Origin: JAITVB01 sp031553805
GTDB lineage: Bacteria > Bacteroidota > Bacteroidia > Bacteroidales > Rikenellaceae
NCBI GenBank assembly: GCA_031553805.1
Contig: JAVBLC010000011.1
Location: forward strand, 1 to 64,000
Direction of reading: 5' to 3'
DNA: 64,000 nucleotides
Below the pieces are notes generated by a model. It did not search any database and was not told the origin of the DNA. It worked only from the letters and a program-made list of their open reading frames with translations. Positions 41,879-52,555 of the stretch are shown one piece after another. A program made the position numbers and the translations under genes. Positions within the stretch are counted from its first letter, which is position 1. Each line of letters opens with the position of its first letter.

Positions 41879-43345
41879 ATGAAAAAAAGCGTAATTGCCC
41901 TGCTGTTGGCCGGCTCGATGATCGCGGGCGGCGCAACGGCGTTTATCGTGCAGAAAGCCACCTCGCACGGAGGATTTATGATCGTCGACAACCCGGATAA
42001 GGTGCCGGCTCATTTCACCAATTACCAGAAAGAAGAATACCCCGACCTGACCTATGCCGCCGAAAACGCGGTGCAGGCCGTGGTGAGCATCGAGAAGACC
42101 GAATCGGTACGCAGCCGCTCTTCACAGGGCTACAACCCGTTTTACGAATTCTTCGGCATTCCGCAGGAACAATATGAACAGCAGCAACCGCAGTACCGCC
42201 AGCAACGTTCGGGCGGCTCGGGGGTACTGATCACCGCCGACGGCTATATCGTGTCGAACAACCACGTGGTCGAGAACGCTTCGGACCTGAAAGTGACTCT
42301 CTATGACGGCCGCACGTTCCACGCCAAGGTGATCGGCACCGACCCGACGACCGACGTGGCGCTGATCAAGATCGAGGGCACGGGCTTCCCGTTCCTCGCT
42401 TTCGGCGACTCGAATGCCTTACGGCTGGGCGAATGGGTGTTGGCCATCGGGACGCCCTATGAACTCCGCTCGACCGTGACGGCCGGGATCGTGAGCGCCA
42501 AAGGACGCAGCCTGAACGTCATCCCGAGCCAGTTCAGCATCGAATCGTTCATCCAGACCGACGCGGCCGTCAACCCCGGCAACAGCGGCGGTGCCCTGGT
42601 CAACACCAAGGGCGAACTGGTGGGGATCAACACGCTGATCCAGTCGCCGACGGGAAGTTACACGGGCTATTCGTTCGCCATCCCCTCGTCGATCGTCAAG
42701 AAAGTGGTGACCGACCTGCAGGAATACGGTGTGGTGCAACGTGCGATGCTCGGTGTGAGCCTCCAGGAGATCAACGACGACTTCATCGAACAACGCGGCG
42801 CCGAAACCGGCATCAAGGAACGCGGCGGCGTCTACGTAGCCACCGTCGATCCCGACGGGGCAGCCAACGCGGCAGGCATCAAGGTCGGCGACGTCATCGT
42901 TTCGATCGACGGCACGAAAACCGACACCCCGACACAGGTGATCGAGATCATCGGAAGCAAGCGCCCCAATGAAAAAGTTTCTGTTTCCGTAAAAAGAGGA
43001 AACGAAACGAAACAATTTGAGGTGGTTTTACGTAATAAGTCAGGAAAGGCGGAGCTGGTCAAGAAAGAAGACATCGACGTGACAGCCGCTTTGGGGGGGG
43101 TATTCCAGGAAATCAGCGATAAAACGAAGAAGGACCTGAAGATCGACAACGGGATTCAGGTGGTGCGTGTGACCGAGGGCGGCATCCTGGCCAAAGCGAG
43201 GGTGAAGCCGGGTTATATTATTACAGCTATCAACGAGAAATCGGTGCGGACGGTAAGCGACCTGGCCAAATTTACCACACAGGTCGAGTTGATCGAAGGG
43301 GTTTATCCCGACGGACGCATCGTGAGCTACTCGCTCAGTCGGTAA
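41879..43345 (+). CDS. HtrA/DegP-type periplasmic serine protease
   Basis: The 488-residue protein has an N-terminal signal anchor (MKKSVIALLLAGSMIAGGAT). The trypsin-like domain has its triad intact: His129 in SNNHVVENA, Asp159 in TTDVALIKI, Ser236 in NPGNSGGALV. A Gln/Tyr-rich loop (about 93-110) precedes it. Two PDZ domains follow (GVYVATVDPDGAANAAGIKV; GIQVVRVTEGGILAKARVKP). It degrades or refolds misfolded envelope proteins. The stop lies 36 bases before rpoD, so read-through between them is possible. Confidence 0.94.
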   Translation: MKKSVIALLLAGSMIAGGATAFIVQKATSHGGFMIVDNPDKVPAHFTNYQKEEYPDLTYAAENAVQAVVSIEKTESVRSRSSQGYNPFYEFFGIPQEQYEQQQPQYRQQRSGGSGVLITADGYIVSNNHVVENASDLKVTLYDGRTFHAKVIGTDPTTDVALIKIEGTGFPFLAFGDSNALRLGEWVLAIGTPYELRSTVTAGIVSAKGRSLNVIPSQFSIESFIQTDAAVNPGNSGGALVNTKGELVGINTLIQSPTGSYTGYSFAIPSSIVKKVVTDLQEYGVVQRAMLGVSLQEINDDFIEQRGAETGIKERGGVYVATVDPDGAANAAGIKVGDVIVSIDGTKTDTPTQVIEIIGSKRPNEKVSVSVKRGNETKQFEVVLRNKSGKAELVKKEDIDVTAALGGVFQEISDKTKKDLKIDNGIQVVRVTEGGILAKARVKPGYIITAINEKSVRTVSDLAKFTTQVELIEGVYPDGRIVSYSLSR

Positions 43346-43381
43346 ACCGCCTGCAAAAGAGGAACGACATAACACAAAAAT

Positions 43382-44242
43382 ATGAGACAGTTAAAGATTA
43401 CCAAGTCCATTACCAACCGCGAGAGCGCGTCGCTGGACAAATACTTGCAGGAAATTGGTAAAGAGGACCTGATCACGGTAGAGGAAGAGGTGGAACTCGC
43501 CCAACGCATCAAGAAGGGCGACCAGGATGCGCTCGAGAAATTGACCCGGGCCAACCTGCGGTTTGTGGTGTCTGTGGCCAAACAATATCAGAATCAGGGG
43601 CTCAGTCTGCCTGACCTGATCAACGAAGGTAATCTGGGTCTGATCAAGGCCGCCGAAAAATTCGACGAAACCCGCGGGTTCAAGTTTATCTCCTATGCCG
43701 TTTGGTGGATTCGCCAGTCGATCCTGCAAGCCCTGGCCGAGCAGTCGCGCATCGTGCGCCTGCCATTGAACCAGGTAGGCTCGCTGAACAAGATCAACAA
43801 GGCTTTCGCCCGTTTCGAACAGGAACACGAACGCACCCCCTCGCCCGAGGAACTGGCGATCGAGCTCGACCTGCCGAAGGAAAAAGTGGCCGATACGCTG
43901 CGCGTGTCGGGCCGCCATGTGTCGGTCGACGCCCCGTTTGCCGACGGTGAGGACAACAGCCTGCTCGACGTGCTGGTCAACGCCGACTCGCCCAACGCCG
44001 ACCGCGGCCTGATCAACGAGTCGCTCTCGACCGAGGTTGACCGCGCCCTTTCGACGCTGACCGACCGCGAACGCGACATCATCCGCTACTTCTTCGGCAT
44101 CGGTTGCTCGGAAATGACGCTCGAAGAGATCGGCGAAAAGTTCGGCCTGACGCGCGAACGCGTACGCCAGATCAAGGAGAAGGCCATTCGCCGCCTCCGC
44201 CACAGCACCCGCAGCAAACTGCTGAAGTCGTATCTGGGGTAA
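43382..44242 (+). CDS. rpoD: Primary sigma factor of Bacteroidota type
   Basis: The 286-residue product begins MRQLKITKSITNRESASLDK, the standard start of the short housekeeping sigma of Bacteroidota, which lacks most of region 1.1. Region 2 has RANLRFVVSVAKQYQNQGLS and the -10-binding FKFISYAVWWIRQSILQALA. Region 3 is present. Region 4.2 has TLEEIGEKFGLTRERVRQIK. It recognises the TTTG/TAnnTTTG promoters seen across this window. It ends before a strong terminator at 44302-44340. Confidence 0.97.
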   Translation: MRQLKITKSITNRESASLDKYLQEIGKEDLITVEEEVELAQRIKKGDQDALEKLTRANLRFVVSVAKQYQNQGLSLPDLINEGNLGLIKAAEKFDETRGFKFISYAVWWIRQSILQALAEQSRIVRLPLNQVGSLNKINKAFARFEQEHERTPSPEELAIELDLPKEKVADTLRVSGRHVSVDAPFADGEDNSLLDVLVNADSPNADRGLINESLSTEVDRALSTLTDRERDIIRYFFGIGCSEMTLEEIGEKFGLTRERVRQIKEKAIRRLRHSTRSKLLKSYLG

Positions 44243-44301
44243 AACGGCCGCTGCTGCACTTGGCAGATTGACTGAACACCGGCCCCGGAGAGGCAAATTA
44301 A

Positions 44302-44340
44302 AGAGAGCCGCAATGCTAACCCATTGCGGCTCTCTTTTTT
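44302..44340 (+). terminator. rpoD terminator
   Basis: A 14-bp perfect stem (44302-44315 with 44322-44335) is followed by T6. It lies between the convergent rpoD and K+ transporter genes; the A-rich left flank gives weak function in the other direction. Confidence 0.88.
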
Positions 44341-44352
44341 GTTGAAGAAAAA

Positions 44353-45702
44353 TCACACCGCCAGATCACTTTCCCGGCATTGTCGTTCGCGAATGGCAAT
44401 GTGCAGGAAGATACTGCCGAAAGTAACGATGCCCACACGGCCGATCAGCATCAGCACGATGATTGTGAGCTTGCCGGGAAGTGTCAGATCGGGTGTTATT
44501 CCGCGGCTCAACCCCACGGTGCTGATCGCCGAAATCGCCTCGAAGAAAAGTTCGGTCAACGTGTGATTTTCGAAAAAACTCAAGGCAAAAGTACCGAAGA
44601 ACATCATAACGACATAAAGCACAAAGGTCATCAAGGCCGCATTGACGCGATGCCAGGGGATGATGTTCCCCGACAGGCTCACTGCCTGGCGGCCGGCGAC
44701 ACGACTGACCAAGTAAGCATAAATGGCGGACAGGGTGGTCGACTTCAATCCGCCGCCCGTACCGGAGGGTGACGCGCCGACCATCATGAGCAACAGCAAG
44801 GTCATCACCGAAGGGATGGCGAACGTCCCGATGGGAACACTGTTGAAACCGACGGTCGTCATGGCCGACATCGCCTGGAACGAAGCGACCAGGAAGCGGT
44901 TGCCGGGAGCGTAGTCGGCAATCGTCGGCTCGGCCAGGTAGATCGTTGCCGTTCCGAATACGGCCAACACGAGGGTCGTGATAAGGATCACCCGGGAAGT
45001 AAAAGTGATCCGGTGGTCGCGTCGGCGCACTTTCTTCCAAACGTCGAGGGCCACGATGAAACCGACCGCCCCCATATAGCATAGCGCCGAGATGACGATA
45101 TTGACCCCCGCATCGAACTTGAAGCCCTCGAGTCCATTGGAGAAAAGGCTGAAGCCGGCGGTCGAAAACGACGACACGCTGTGGAACACCGCGTTCCATA
45201 CCGGATCGTCGACCCCCGCCCTGGCAAAAAGAACGGATAAAGCAATAGCCCCCAGCAACTCGCATACGCACGAAAAGACGATAGACGTGCGGATCAACTC
45301 GGCCAGCGAAAAATTTGCCGGGCGCATCAGGGTGACGTTGAGCAGGTTCTTACCGTCGGGATGAATGTGATGGAACGAGGCCAGCAGGATATACGAACTC
45401 AAGGTCATAAAACCGATGCCGCCTATCTGTATGAGCGACAGCAGCACCGCCTGTCCGAACCACGTGTAACTCTCGCCCACGATATTGGTCGAAAGGCCCG
45501 TAGTAGAAAGCGCCGAAGTGGCGTTAAACAAATTGTCGACAAAACCGACCCTTTCAAAGGTCGCAAAAGGCAGGCAGAGCAGCAGCGTCCCGGCCAGCGT
45601 GTAAAAGACATACCCGAGGAGTATCTTGAATTCGGCGCGCTTGGCCCCTGTGCCGGAAAGCAATATCCTTAAAAAAGATAGTTTTTTGATCCTCTCTCTC
45701 AT
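44353..45702 (-). CDS. KtrB/TrkH-type potassium transporter membrane subunit
   Basis: The product has 449 residues from the ATG at 45702 (MRERIKKLSFLRILLSG). It has about eight to ten membrane helices in four M1-P-M2 repeats. The first pore loop is ATSALSTTGLSTN and the last FEAISAISTVGLSRG, with the selectivity Gly residues; MLIGRVGIVTFGSIFL is the typical end. Length and the STTG pore loops fit KtrB. The regulatory NAD-binding subunit (KtrA/TrkA) is not next to it. An upstream ATG at 45738 is possible but adds non-conserved residues. It is divergent from the OmpA gene across a 600-base spacer. Confidence 0.9.
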   Translation of the reverse strand: MRERIKKLSFLRILLSGTGAKRAEFKILLGYVFYTLAGTLLLCLPFATFERVGFVDNLFNATSALSTTGLSTNIVGESYTWFGQAVLLSLIQIGGIGFMTLSSYILLASFHHIHPDGKNLLNVTLMRPANFSLAELIRTSIVFSCVCELLGAIALSVLFARAGVDDPVWNAVFHSVSSFSTAGFSLFSNGLEGFKFDAGVNIVISALCYMGAVGFIVALDVWKKVRRRDHRITFTSRVILITTLVLAVFGTATIYLAEPTIADYAPGNRFLVASFQAMSAMTTVGFNSVPIGTFAIPSVMTLLLLMMVGASPSGTGGGLKSTTLSAIYAYLVSRVAGRQAVSLSGNIIPWHRVNAALMTFVLYVVMMFFGTFALSFFENHTLTELFFEAISAISTVGLSRGITPDLTLPGKLTIIVLMLIGRVGIVTFGSIFLHIAIRERQCRESDLAV

Positions 45703-46305
45703 CTCATAATTCTCCAGATCGCCTCGCGAAGGTAACATAAAAGCCGATCCGTTATTCTCCCCGAAATGGAAAAATGAATGTTTCTGATCATTTTTTGTTT
45801 CTGTCCAGAAACGAAAGAGAACCGCCCAGCGCCCCGAAGTCGAACCGGAATAAAGCACTGTATATTAAACTAATACAGTCTGTCTGCCCGGAATAATTTT
45901 TTGAATCTTGCCCCCGAATTTTTATTTTTGTAGAACTTTCGGCTGTTGCGGAATCTCACTTTTGCATAAACTTTGTAGACCAAGATGAAAGGAGAGGTAC
46001 CTAATAGTTGTAAAGAACGCATATTTTTATTGAATTTTGCAGAAAATCTGTGATTCTCAAGAAAAATAACTAAATTTACAGCGTATTCGGGGGATTGTTC
46101 TTGGCACGCATTTACACTCTCCTCCCAAATAAAAAACACATTATTCCCAAAGAATCGAAGCTTAATGCTTCCATTCTGAAAGAATGGCAAGAGAATTGAG
46201 GGGAATAACGGGAAAACGCGTTTGCCCCCCCATTTTCGTATTGAACGCGGATTGACGACAGCGAAACTCGAATTTTTCACATAATTAATTTAACTTTTTC
46301 TACTT
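45703..46305. promoter_or_regulatory. Divergent control region with a candidate ompA promoter and structured leader
   Basis: This is 603 bases without a convincing gene. TTG (45901-45903), 19 bases and TATTTTTG (45923-45930) form a good plus-strand promoter, about 375 bases before the OmpA ATG. ACTGTAT (45857-45863) and ATACAGT (45873-45879) form an inverted repeat just upstream. In the leader, CCATTCT-GAA-AGAATGG near 46169-46185 makes a 7-bp hairpin. A promoter closer to the gene was not recognised, so the long leader may be real. Confidence 0.5.
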
Positions 46306-47613
46306 ATGAAAACAATTAAACTCGCAATTGCTACGATCGTTACCCTGGGTATGATGGGCACCGCTTCCGCACAATCGGATCTGCAACAGATCAAGAAGCA
46401 GATGAGTCAGGACTATTCGCACTGGTACATCGGCGCTGAATTCGGTGTACCGTTCATGTTCGGCGACATGAACTCTATGTCGAAGGACAAAACTTACTGG
46501 GGCCCGCAGTACGGCGCTTTCGTAGGTTATCAGGTTACCCGCGGATGGGGCCTCGAACTGGGCTTCAACATGGGCGAAAACAAACTGGGTGCCCCGGGTT
46601 ACGCTATGCACAACTACCTGGGCGTTGACGGTAACACCTACTACGGTACCGCTCCGACCGGCATGACTTCGTACCTCTATCAGGATGCTTACTCGAAGAC
46701 CAAATTCACCAGCATCGGCCTGCACTCGCCGTTCAACATGAACGCGCTGTTCGGCTACAAGAAGGGCAATCAGTTCCTGACCGTCCTCTTCGGCCCGGCT
46801 ATCTACATGCAGCAGTACAAAGCGTCGCTCTACACGATGGCTAACGACACCAAAATCTCTGACGGCACCAGCGACGACAGCTGGAGCTTCGGTGCAGGTG
46901 CTGACCTGGGTCTGCGTTTCAACCTGGCCAAAGGCTTTGACATGCAGCTCAAATCGAGCCTGAACTGGATCGACAACACCAACTTCGAAGGTATCGCTAC
47001 CAACGACAACGAAAAAACCAACTTCCTGTGGAGCAACACCATCTCCGCTATCTGGAAGATCGGCAAGAACAAGCCGGGCAACATCCTCTACTCTCCTTCG
47101 GCCAAGACCGTTCGCAACGTCCTCGCTGCTGAAGCCCTGGTTGACGAAGCCCGCCTGCTGGCCGCCGAACAGGCACTGCGCGACGCTCAGCAAATGGCTG
47201 CCGATGCTCAGGCCCGTGCCAACGCTGAAATCGCCCGTATGCGCGAACAGATGGCCAACCAGAAGCCGACCGTCGTGAAGGAAACTGAAGTTCTCCAGAT
47301 CCCGAACATCCACTTCGCCGTGGGTAGCGCAAAGGTTGACACCAAGCTCTACACGAACGAACTGGCCAAGATCGTTTCGACCTTGAAGAACAGCAACGAT
47401 TCGTTTGTGGTAACCGGCTATTGCGACCGCACCGGCAGCACCGCCCTCAACCAGAAACTGTCGAAAGACCGTGCTCAGGCTGTAGTTGATTACCTGGTAG
47501 GCCAGGGCATCTCGGCCAGCCGCCTGACCGCTGTTGGCGGTGGCGTTGACTCGGTGACCTCGGGCGCAAACCAGGTTTCGATCCTGGCCCGCCGCGTGGA
47601 AGTAACCAAATAA
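46306..47613 (+). CDS. OmpA-family outer-membrane protein
   Basis: The 435-residue product has signal peptide MKTIKLAIATIVTLGMMGTA then SAQ. An N-terminal beta-barrel (about 35-260) is followed by an Ala-rich coiled segment (LLAAEQALRDAQQMAADAQA) and an OmpA C-terminal domain (about 325-435; NIHFAVGSAKVDTKLYTNEL, VTGYCDRTGSTALNQKLSKD with the peptidoglycan-binding Asp and Arg). It anchors the outer membrane to the cell wall. Codon use looks strongly biased and uniform, as in highly expressed genes. A strong terminator follows at 47631-47667. Confidence 0.94.
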   Translation: MKTIKLAIATIVTLGMMGTASAQSDLQQIKKQMSQDYSHWYIGAEFGVPFMFGDMNSMSKDKTYWGPQYGAFVGYQVTRGWGLELGFNMGENKLGAPGYAMHNYLGVDGNTYYGTAPTGMTSYLYQDAYSKTKFTSIGLHSPFNMNALFGYKKGNQFLTVLFGPAIYMQQYKASLYTMANDTKISDGTSDDSWSFGAGADLGLRFNLAKGFDMQLKSSLNWIDNTNFEGIATNDNEKTNFLWSNTISAIWKIGKNKPGNILYSPSAKTVRNVLAAEALVDEARLLAAEQALRDAQQMAADAQARANAEIARMREQMANQKPTVVKETEVLQIPNIHFAVGSAKVDTKLYTNELAKIVSTLKNSNDSFVVTGYCDRTGSTALNQKLSKDRAQAVVDYLVGQGISASRLTAVGGGVDSVTSGANQVSILARRVEVTK

Positions 47614-47630
47614 TTTGGTCCGCCAATCAC

Positions 47631-47667
47631 AAAAGAGAGGCTGCCCGTCGGGGCAGCCTCTCTTTTT
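47631..47667 (+). terminator. OmpA gene terminator
   Basis: AAAAGAGAGGCTGCCC pairs with GGGCAGCCTCTCTTTTT around a short loop, with T5 at the end. A-rich and T-rich flanks allow function in both directions. Confidence 0.88.
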
Positions 47668-47700
47668 GCATAGATATTTCCAATTTGGTTTTATGCTGTT

Positions 47701-47890
47701 CAACTTTTTTTCTTGATAAAAAACGTTGCAAAAAAATCAAGCGCTTTATCCGATTGGCTAAAAAATGGGAAAGCAAGCTACTACGTCCACAACTCGCCCT
47801 CCTGGCTCAAACGGTGGACTTCGCAACGCTTGCTTTCCCATTTTTCTTTACGCCAATCGGCTATATGCGCATTGCAGGGCTTTGCCCTGC
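47701..47890. repeat. Repeat family gamma, copy 1
   Basis: Nested stems, from outside in: CCGATTGGC (47750-47758) with 47852-47860; a perfect 18-bp stem (47761-47778 with 47828-47845); GTCCAC (47785-47790) with GTGGAC (47814-47819). A separate hairpin GCAGGGC-TTT-GCCCTGC is at 47874-47890, and a CAACTTTTTT / AAAAAACGTTG hairpin at the left end. The copy at 59314-59506 keeps each stem with changed bases. Confidence 0.85.
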
Positions 47891-47988
47891 GCCTATCGGC
47901 CCTCCGCAAATAGACATAAAGGCCTCCTTATCGTTTCTTCGCGGCCCGGAGTGTAAAAAATCCGGAAAAATATGTAGCTTTGTTGATC

Positions 47989-48441
47989 ATGCGCATCTTG
48001 ATCCAACGGGTATCCCAGGCGTCGGTCGCCATCGGCGGACGCACGACAGGGGCTATCGGCCGAGGCTTACTCGTGCTGGTGGGCGTCGAGGATGCCGACA
48101 CGATGGAAGACGTCGAGTGGCTGAGCCAGAAACTGATCAAGTTGCGCATCTTTGACGACGCCCACGGGGTGATGAACCTCGACGTGCGCGAGGTCGGGGG
48201 CGAGGTGCTGGTAGTGAGCCAGTTTACTCTCCACGCCCAGACGCGCAAGGGCAACCGCCCGTCGTATATCCGCGCCGCGCGGCCCGAACATGCCGTTCCG
48301 CTTTACGAAGCGTTTGTGGCTGCCGTGGGCCGGGAGTTAGGAAGACCCGTGCCGACGGGCGAGTTCGGCGCGATGATGGAGGTGGCACTGGTCAACGACG
48401 GCCCGGTCACCATTTGGATCGATTCGAAAAACAAAGAATGA
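47989..48441 (+). CDS. dtd: D-aminoacyl-tRNA deacylase
   Basis: The 150-residue enzyme starts MRILIQRVSQASVAIGGRTT and has the active-site motif SQFTL and the Gly-cisPro loop in NDGPVTIWI. It removes D-amino acids and glycine from mischarged tRNA. The length is exactly that of the family. The ATG at 47989 is chosen over a TTG at 47980. Its stop is one base before the next ATG, so it is coupled with the MazG-like gene and probably ispG. Confidence 0.95.
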   Translation: MRILIQRVSQASVAIGGRTTGAIGRGLLVLVGVEDADTMEDVEWLSQKLIKLRIFDDAHGVMNLDVREVGGEVLVVSQFTLHAQTRKGNRPSYIRAARPEHAVPLYEAFVAAVGRELGRPVPTGEFGAMMEVALVNDGPVTIWIDSKNKE

Positions 48442-48442
48442 T

Positions 48443-48772
48443 ATGACGATCAAAGAGGCACAGGAACTGGTCGACGCGTGGATCGCAAAACATGGCGTGC
48501 GCTACTTCAACGAACTGACCAACATGACGATCCTGATCGAGGAGGTGGGCGAACTGGCCCGCGTGATGTCGCGCACCTACGGCGAACAGTCGCTCAAGGA
48601 GAGCGACCGGGGCCACGAGTTGGCCGACGAAATCGCCGACGTGATGTGGGTACTGATCTGCATCGCCAACCAGACGGGGGTCGACCTGACCCAGGCGCTG
48701 GTGGCTAATCTCGAAAAAAAGAACGAGCGCGACCGCGAACGTCACCTGCAGAACAAAAAACTCAAAAAATAG
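48443..48772 (+). CDS. MazG-like nucleotide pyrophosphohydrolase
   Basis: The 109-residue product has a single MazG-like domain. The metal-binding acidic residues lie in ILIEEVGELARV and ELADEIADVMWVLICIANQT, the EExxE and ExxD pattern of all-alpha NTP pyrophosphohydrolases. It is about the size of the small MazG-type housecleaning enzymes and lacks the second domain of full MazG. The Lys-rich tail is not conserved. It sits between dtd and ispG in one transcription unit. Confidence 0.88.
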   Translation: MTIKEAQELVDAWIAKHGVRYFNELTNMTILIEEVGELARVMSRTYGEQSLKESDRGHELADEIADVMWVLICIANQTGVDLTQALVANLEKKNERDRERHLQNKKLKK

Positions 48773-48811
48773 GCGCGGCAGCTTTCCGCCGCCTACCGAA
48801 CGACCGATCCG

Positions 48812-50545
<1,734 letters not shown>

Positions 50546-50591
50546 GATTTGTAGATAAGGAAAACGCTGGTCGTAAGGGGGATATGCCGTT

Positions 50592-51227
50592 TTACCTCCG
50601 GATGCGGCGTTGTTTGATGAGGTGGGTCTTGGACTCGGTGCCGGTGAGCAGGCGCTTGATGTTCTTGCGGTGGGTGAAGATGAGCAGCAGAGCCACCACA
50701 CAGCTGAAAATGATCAGCGCCGGCGACTGTTCTTGGAAAACGAAGACGATATAAATCGGAAACATCACCCCGGCCGTGATCGAAGCCAGCGAAACATATT
50801 TCGTAAAAACAAGCACCACAAGGAACGTAATCAGGCAAAGGATAACGGCCGCCGGATGGACGGCAAGCACCGCCCCGGCCAAAGTAGCCACGCCTTTGCC
50901 ACCGCGAAAATTAGCGAAAATCGGAAAGATGTGCCCGAGGACGGCAGCAGCGATCAGCCCGATCTTGAACGTGAACATCGGGTCGCTGCCCTGGTAGAAA
51001 CTCGAAAAGTGGGCCAGCGAAACGGCGACGAAGCCCTTGGCAAAATCAATGGCGAAGACCGGCAGCGCGGCACGTTTGCCCAGTACGCGCAGGGTGTTGG
51101 TGGCGCCGGCGTTCTTGCTGCCGTATTCCCGGATGTCGATGCCGTAGTAGCGTTTCCCGATCCACACTGCGCTGGGAATCGACCCCAGCAGGTAGGCAAT
51201 GATAACCAGGAATATATTTTGTATCAT
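50592..51227 (-). CDS. plsY: Acyl-phosphate glycerol-3-phosphate acyltransferase
   Basis: The 211-residue membrane enzyme transfers the acyl group from acyl-phosphate to glycerol 3-phosphate at the start of phospholipid synthesis. The conserved motifs are LLGSIPSAVWIGK near the start, YGSKNAGATNTLRVLGKRAA, and GHIFPIFANFRGGKGVAT. About five membrane helices are present. The gene is convergent with ispG, with 46 bases between the stops, and divergent from the YitT gene. Confidence 0.96.
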   Translation of the reverse strand: MIQNIFLVIIAYLLGSIPSAVWIGKRYYGIDIREYGSKNAGATNTLRVLGKRAALPVFAIDFAKGFVAVSLAHFSSFYQGSDPMFTFKIGLIAAAVLGHIFPIFANFRGGKGVATLAGAVLAVHPAAVILCLITFLVVLVFTKYVSLASITAGVMFPIYIVFVFQEQSPALIIFSCVVALLLIFTHRKNIKRLLTGTESKTHLIKQRRIRR

Positions 51228-51315
51228 ACGTGTTCTGTGTACTGAAATTTATGCGAAAGTACGCTTTTTCCATGAAGTTTTTTCGGTGAGCACACGTTTT
51301 CTCGCTTTTTAGTCC

Positions 51316-51323
51316 TATTTTTG
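51316..51323 (+). promoter_or_regulatory. -7 box for the YitT-family gene
   Basis: TATTTTTG matches TAnnTTTG, 28 bases before the ATG at 51351. A T-run replaces a clear -33 box. Confidence 0.5.
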
Positions 51324-51350
51324 CAATATACTTAACATATATCACGAAAA

Positions 51351-52268
51351 ATGAAGAATTTTTTACTATACGACCGTCTTTTCTCGCCGCGGTGGTTCAA
51401 AGCGTGGCTCTATATCGTCGTGGGGTGTTTCCTGCTGGCGGGGGCTTTCGTGCTGTTCATCACGCCTTATAAGATCGTGCCCGGCGGGGTCTACGGGCTG
51501 GGGATCGTGCTGCACTACCTTTTCCCGAAAATACAAGTGGGGACGTTCGGGCTGATGATGGATATCCCACTGTTGCTCATCGCCTTGCGGGCATTCGGAA
51601 GCAAGATTGGAGCACGCACCATCGTAGCCGCCATACTGACCCCGCTGATGATGAACGGCCTGACTTACCTCGTCGGCGAAAACCCGGCAACGATGCTCGG
51701 AGGCAAGATCAACCTGACCAACGACGTGCTGCTCTCCTGCCTCTTCGGCGGGGTGATCATGGGCATCGGACTCGGCCTGATCCTCAAGACACGCGCCACC
51801 TCGGGCGGAACCGACATCGTGTCGATGATCCTGTCGAAATATACCAAACTGCCGATGGCCCGGTGTATGCTGATCGTCGATTCGTCGATCGTGCTCGTCG
51901 CCCTCGGGGTGTTCGGCGACTGGCGCATACCGCTCTACTCGCTCGTGACGATCTACGTCTGCACCAAAGTCATCGACTGGGTGCTCGAAGGCGGCGGAAG
52001 CGACAAGCTGCTGTTCATCATCTCCGAAAAACACGCCCTGGTCAAAAAACTCATCCTTGAAGACCTGGGCCGCGGCGGAACATACATCAAAGCATCCGGT
52101 ATGTACACCGAACACGAAAAAGACATGATCTTCGTAGTGGTCGCCCGCAACGAACTCTCAACCGTCCAGGACTACATCCACCGAATAGACCCCCAAGCAT
52201 TCATGGTCGTCGTCAACGCCCACAAAATCTACGGCGAAGGCTTCCGATCATTCCCGGAATTGCCGTAA
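51351..52268 (+). CDS. YitT family membrane protein (DUF161/DUF2179)
   Basis: The 305-residue protein has five to six membrane helices in the first 190 residues. The family motifs include ITPYKIVPGGVYGLGIVLHY, GLGLILKTRATSGGTDIVSM, and YSLVTIYVCTKVIDWVLEGG. A cytoplasmic DUF2179 domain of about 80 residues closes the protein (LILEDLGRGGTYIKASGMYT). The function of YitT proteins is unknown; transport is assumed. It is convergent with rnr, with a repeat element of family beta between them. Confidence 0.92.
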   Translation: MKNFLLYDRLFSPRWFKAWLYIVVGCFLLAGAFVLFITPYKIVPGGVYGLGIVLHYLFPKIQVGTFGLMMDIPLLLIALRAFGSKIGARTIVAAILTPLMMNGLTYLVGENPATMLGGKINLTNDVLLSCLFGGVIMGIGLGLILKTRATSGGTDIVSMILSKYTKLPMARCMLIVDSSIVLVALGVFGDWRIPLYSLVTIYVCTKVIDWVLEGGGSDKLLFIISEKHALVKKLILEDLGRGGTYIKASGMYTEHEKDMIFVVVARNELSTVQDYIHRIDPQAFMVVVNAHKIYGEGFRSFPELP

Positions 52269-52289
52269 CCGAGAAGGCATTCTCTGAGT

Positions 52290-52545
52290 GGCACTTTTTG
52301 TAAAAAGTGCCTCAAAAACTTTTTTTGGAAAGCTGCGCTTTCCTTGACTTACTTTACTCGGACTTACAAAAGGTTTTCAGAAAGAGGAAAGCCCTTTTTC
52401 CGTCGGCCGATCAGAATTTCGATCGCTGCCAAGGAAAAGGGCTTTCCTCTTTCTGAAAACCTTTACTAATACTAAGCACGGAAGTCAGGGGAAACGAAGT
52501 TTCCCAATAAAATTTTTAGTGCCGCTTTTTATAAAAAGCGGCAGT
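52290..52545. repeat. Repeat family beta, copy 2, with a 32-bp hairpin
   Basis: Modules as in copy 1 at 31826: GGCACTTTTTGTAAAAAGTG hairpin at 52290-52310; GGAAAGC/GCTTTCC at 52327-52343; a 32-bp stem (52369-52401 with 52433-52464, one bulged T); a loop holding CGATC and GATCG; GAAACGAAGTTT; and CCGCTTTTTATAAAAAGCGG near 52522-52543. The stem sequences differ from copy 1 but are fully paired. Confidence 0.85.
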
Positions 52546-52555
52546 CGAAGCAGGC

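Noticed and set aside
45870..46280. 136-codon minus-strand frame before the OmpA gene
   Set aside because: Low-complexity translation of the AT-rich control region; it overlaps the candidate promoter.
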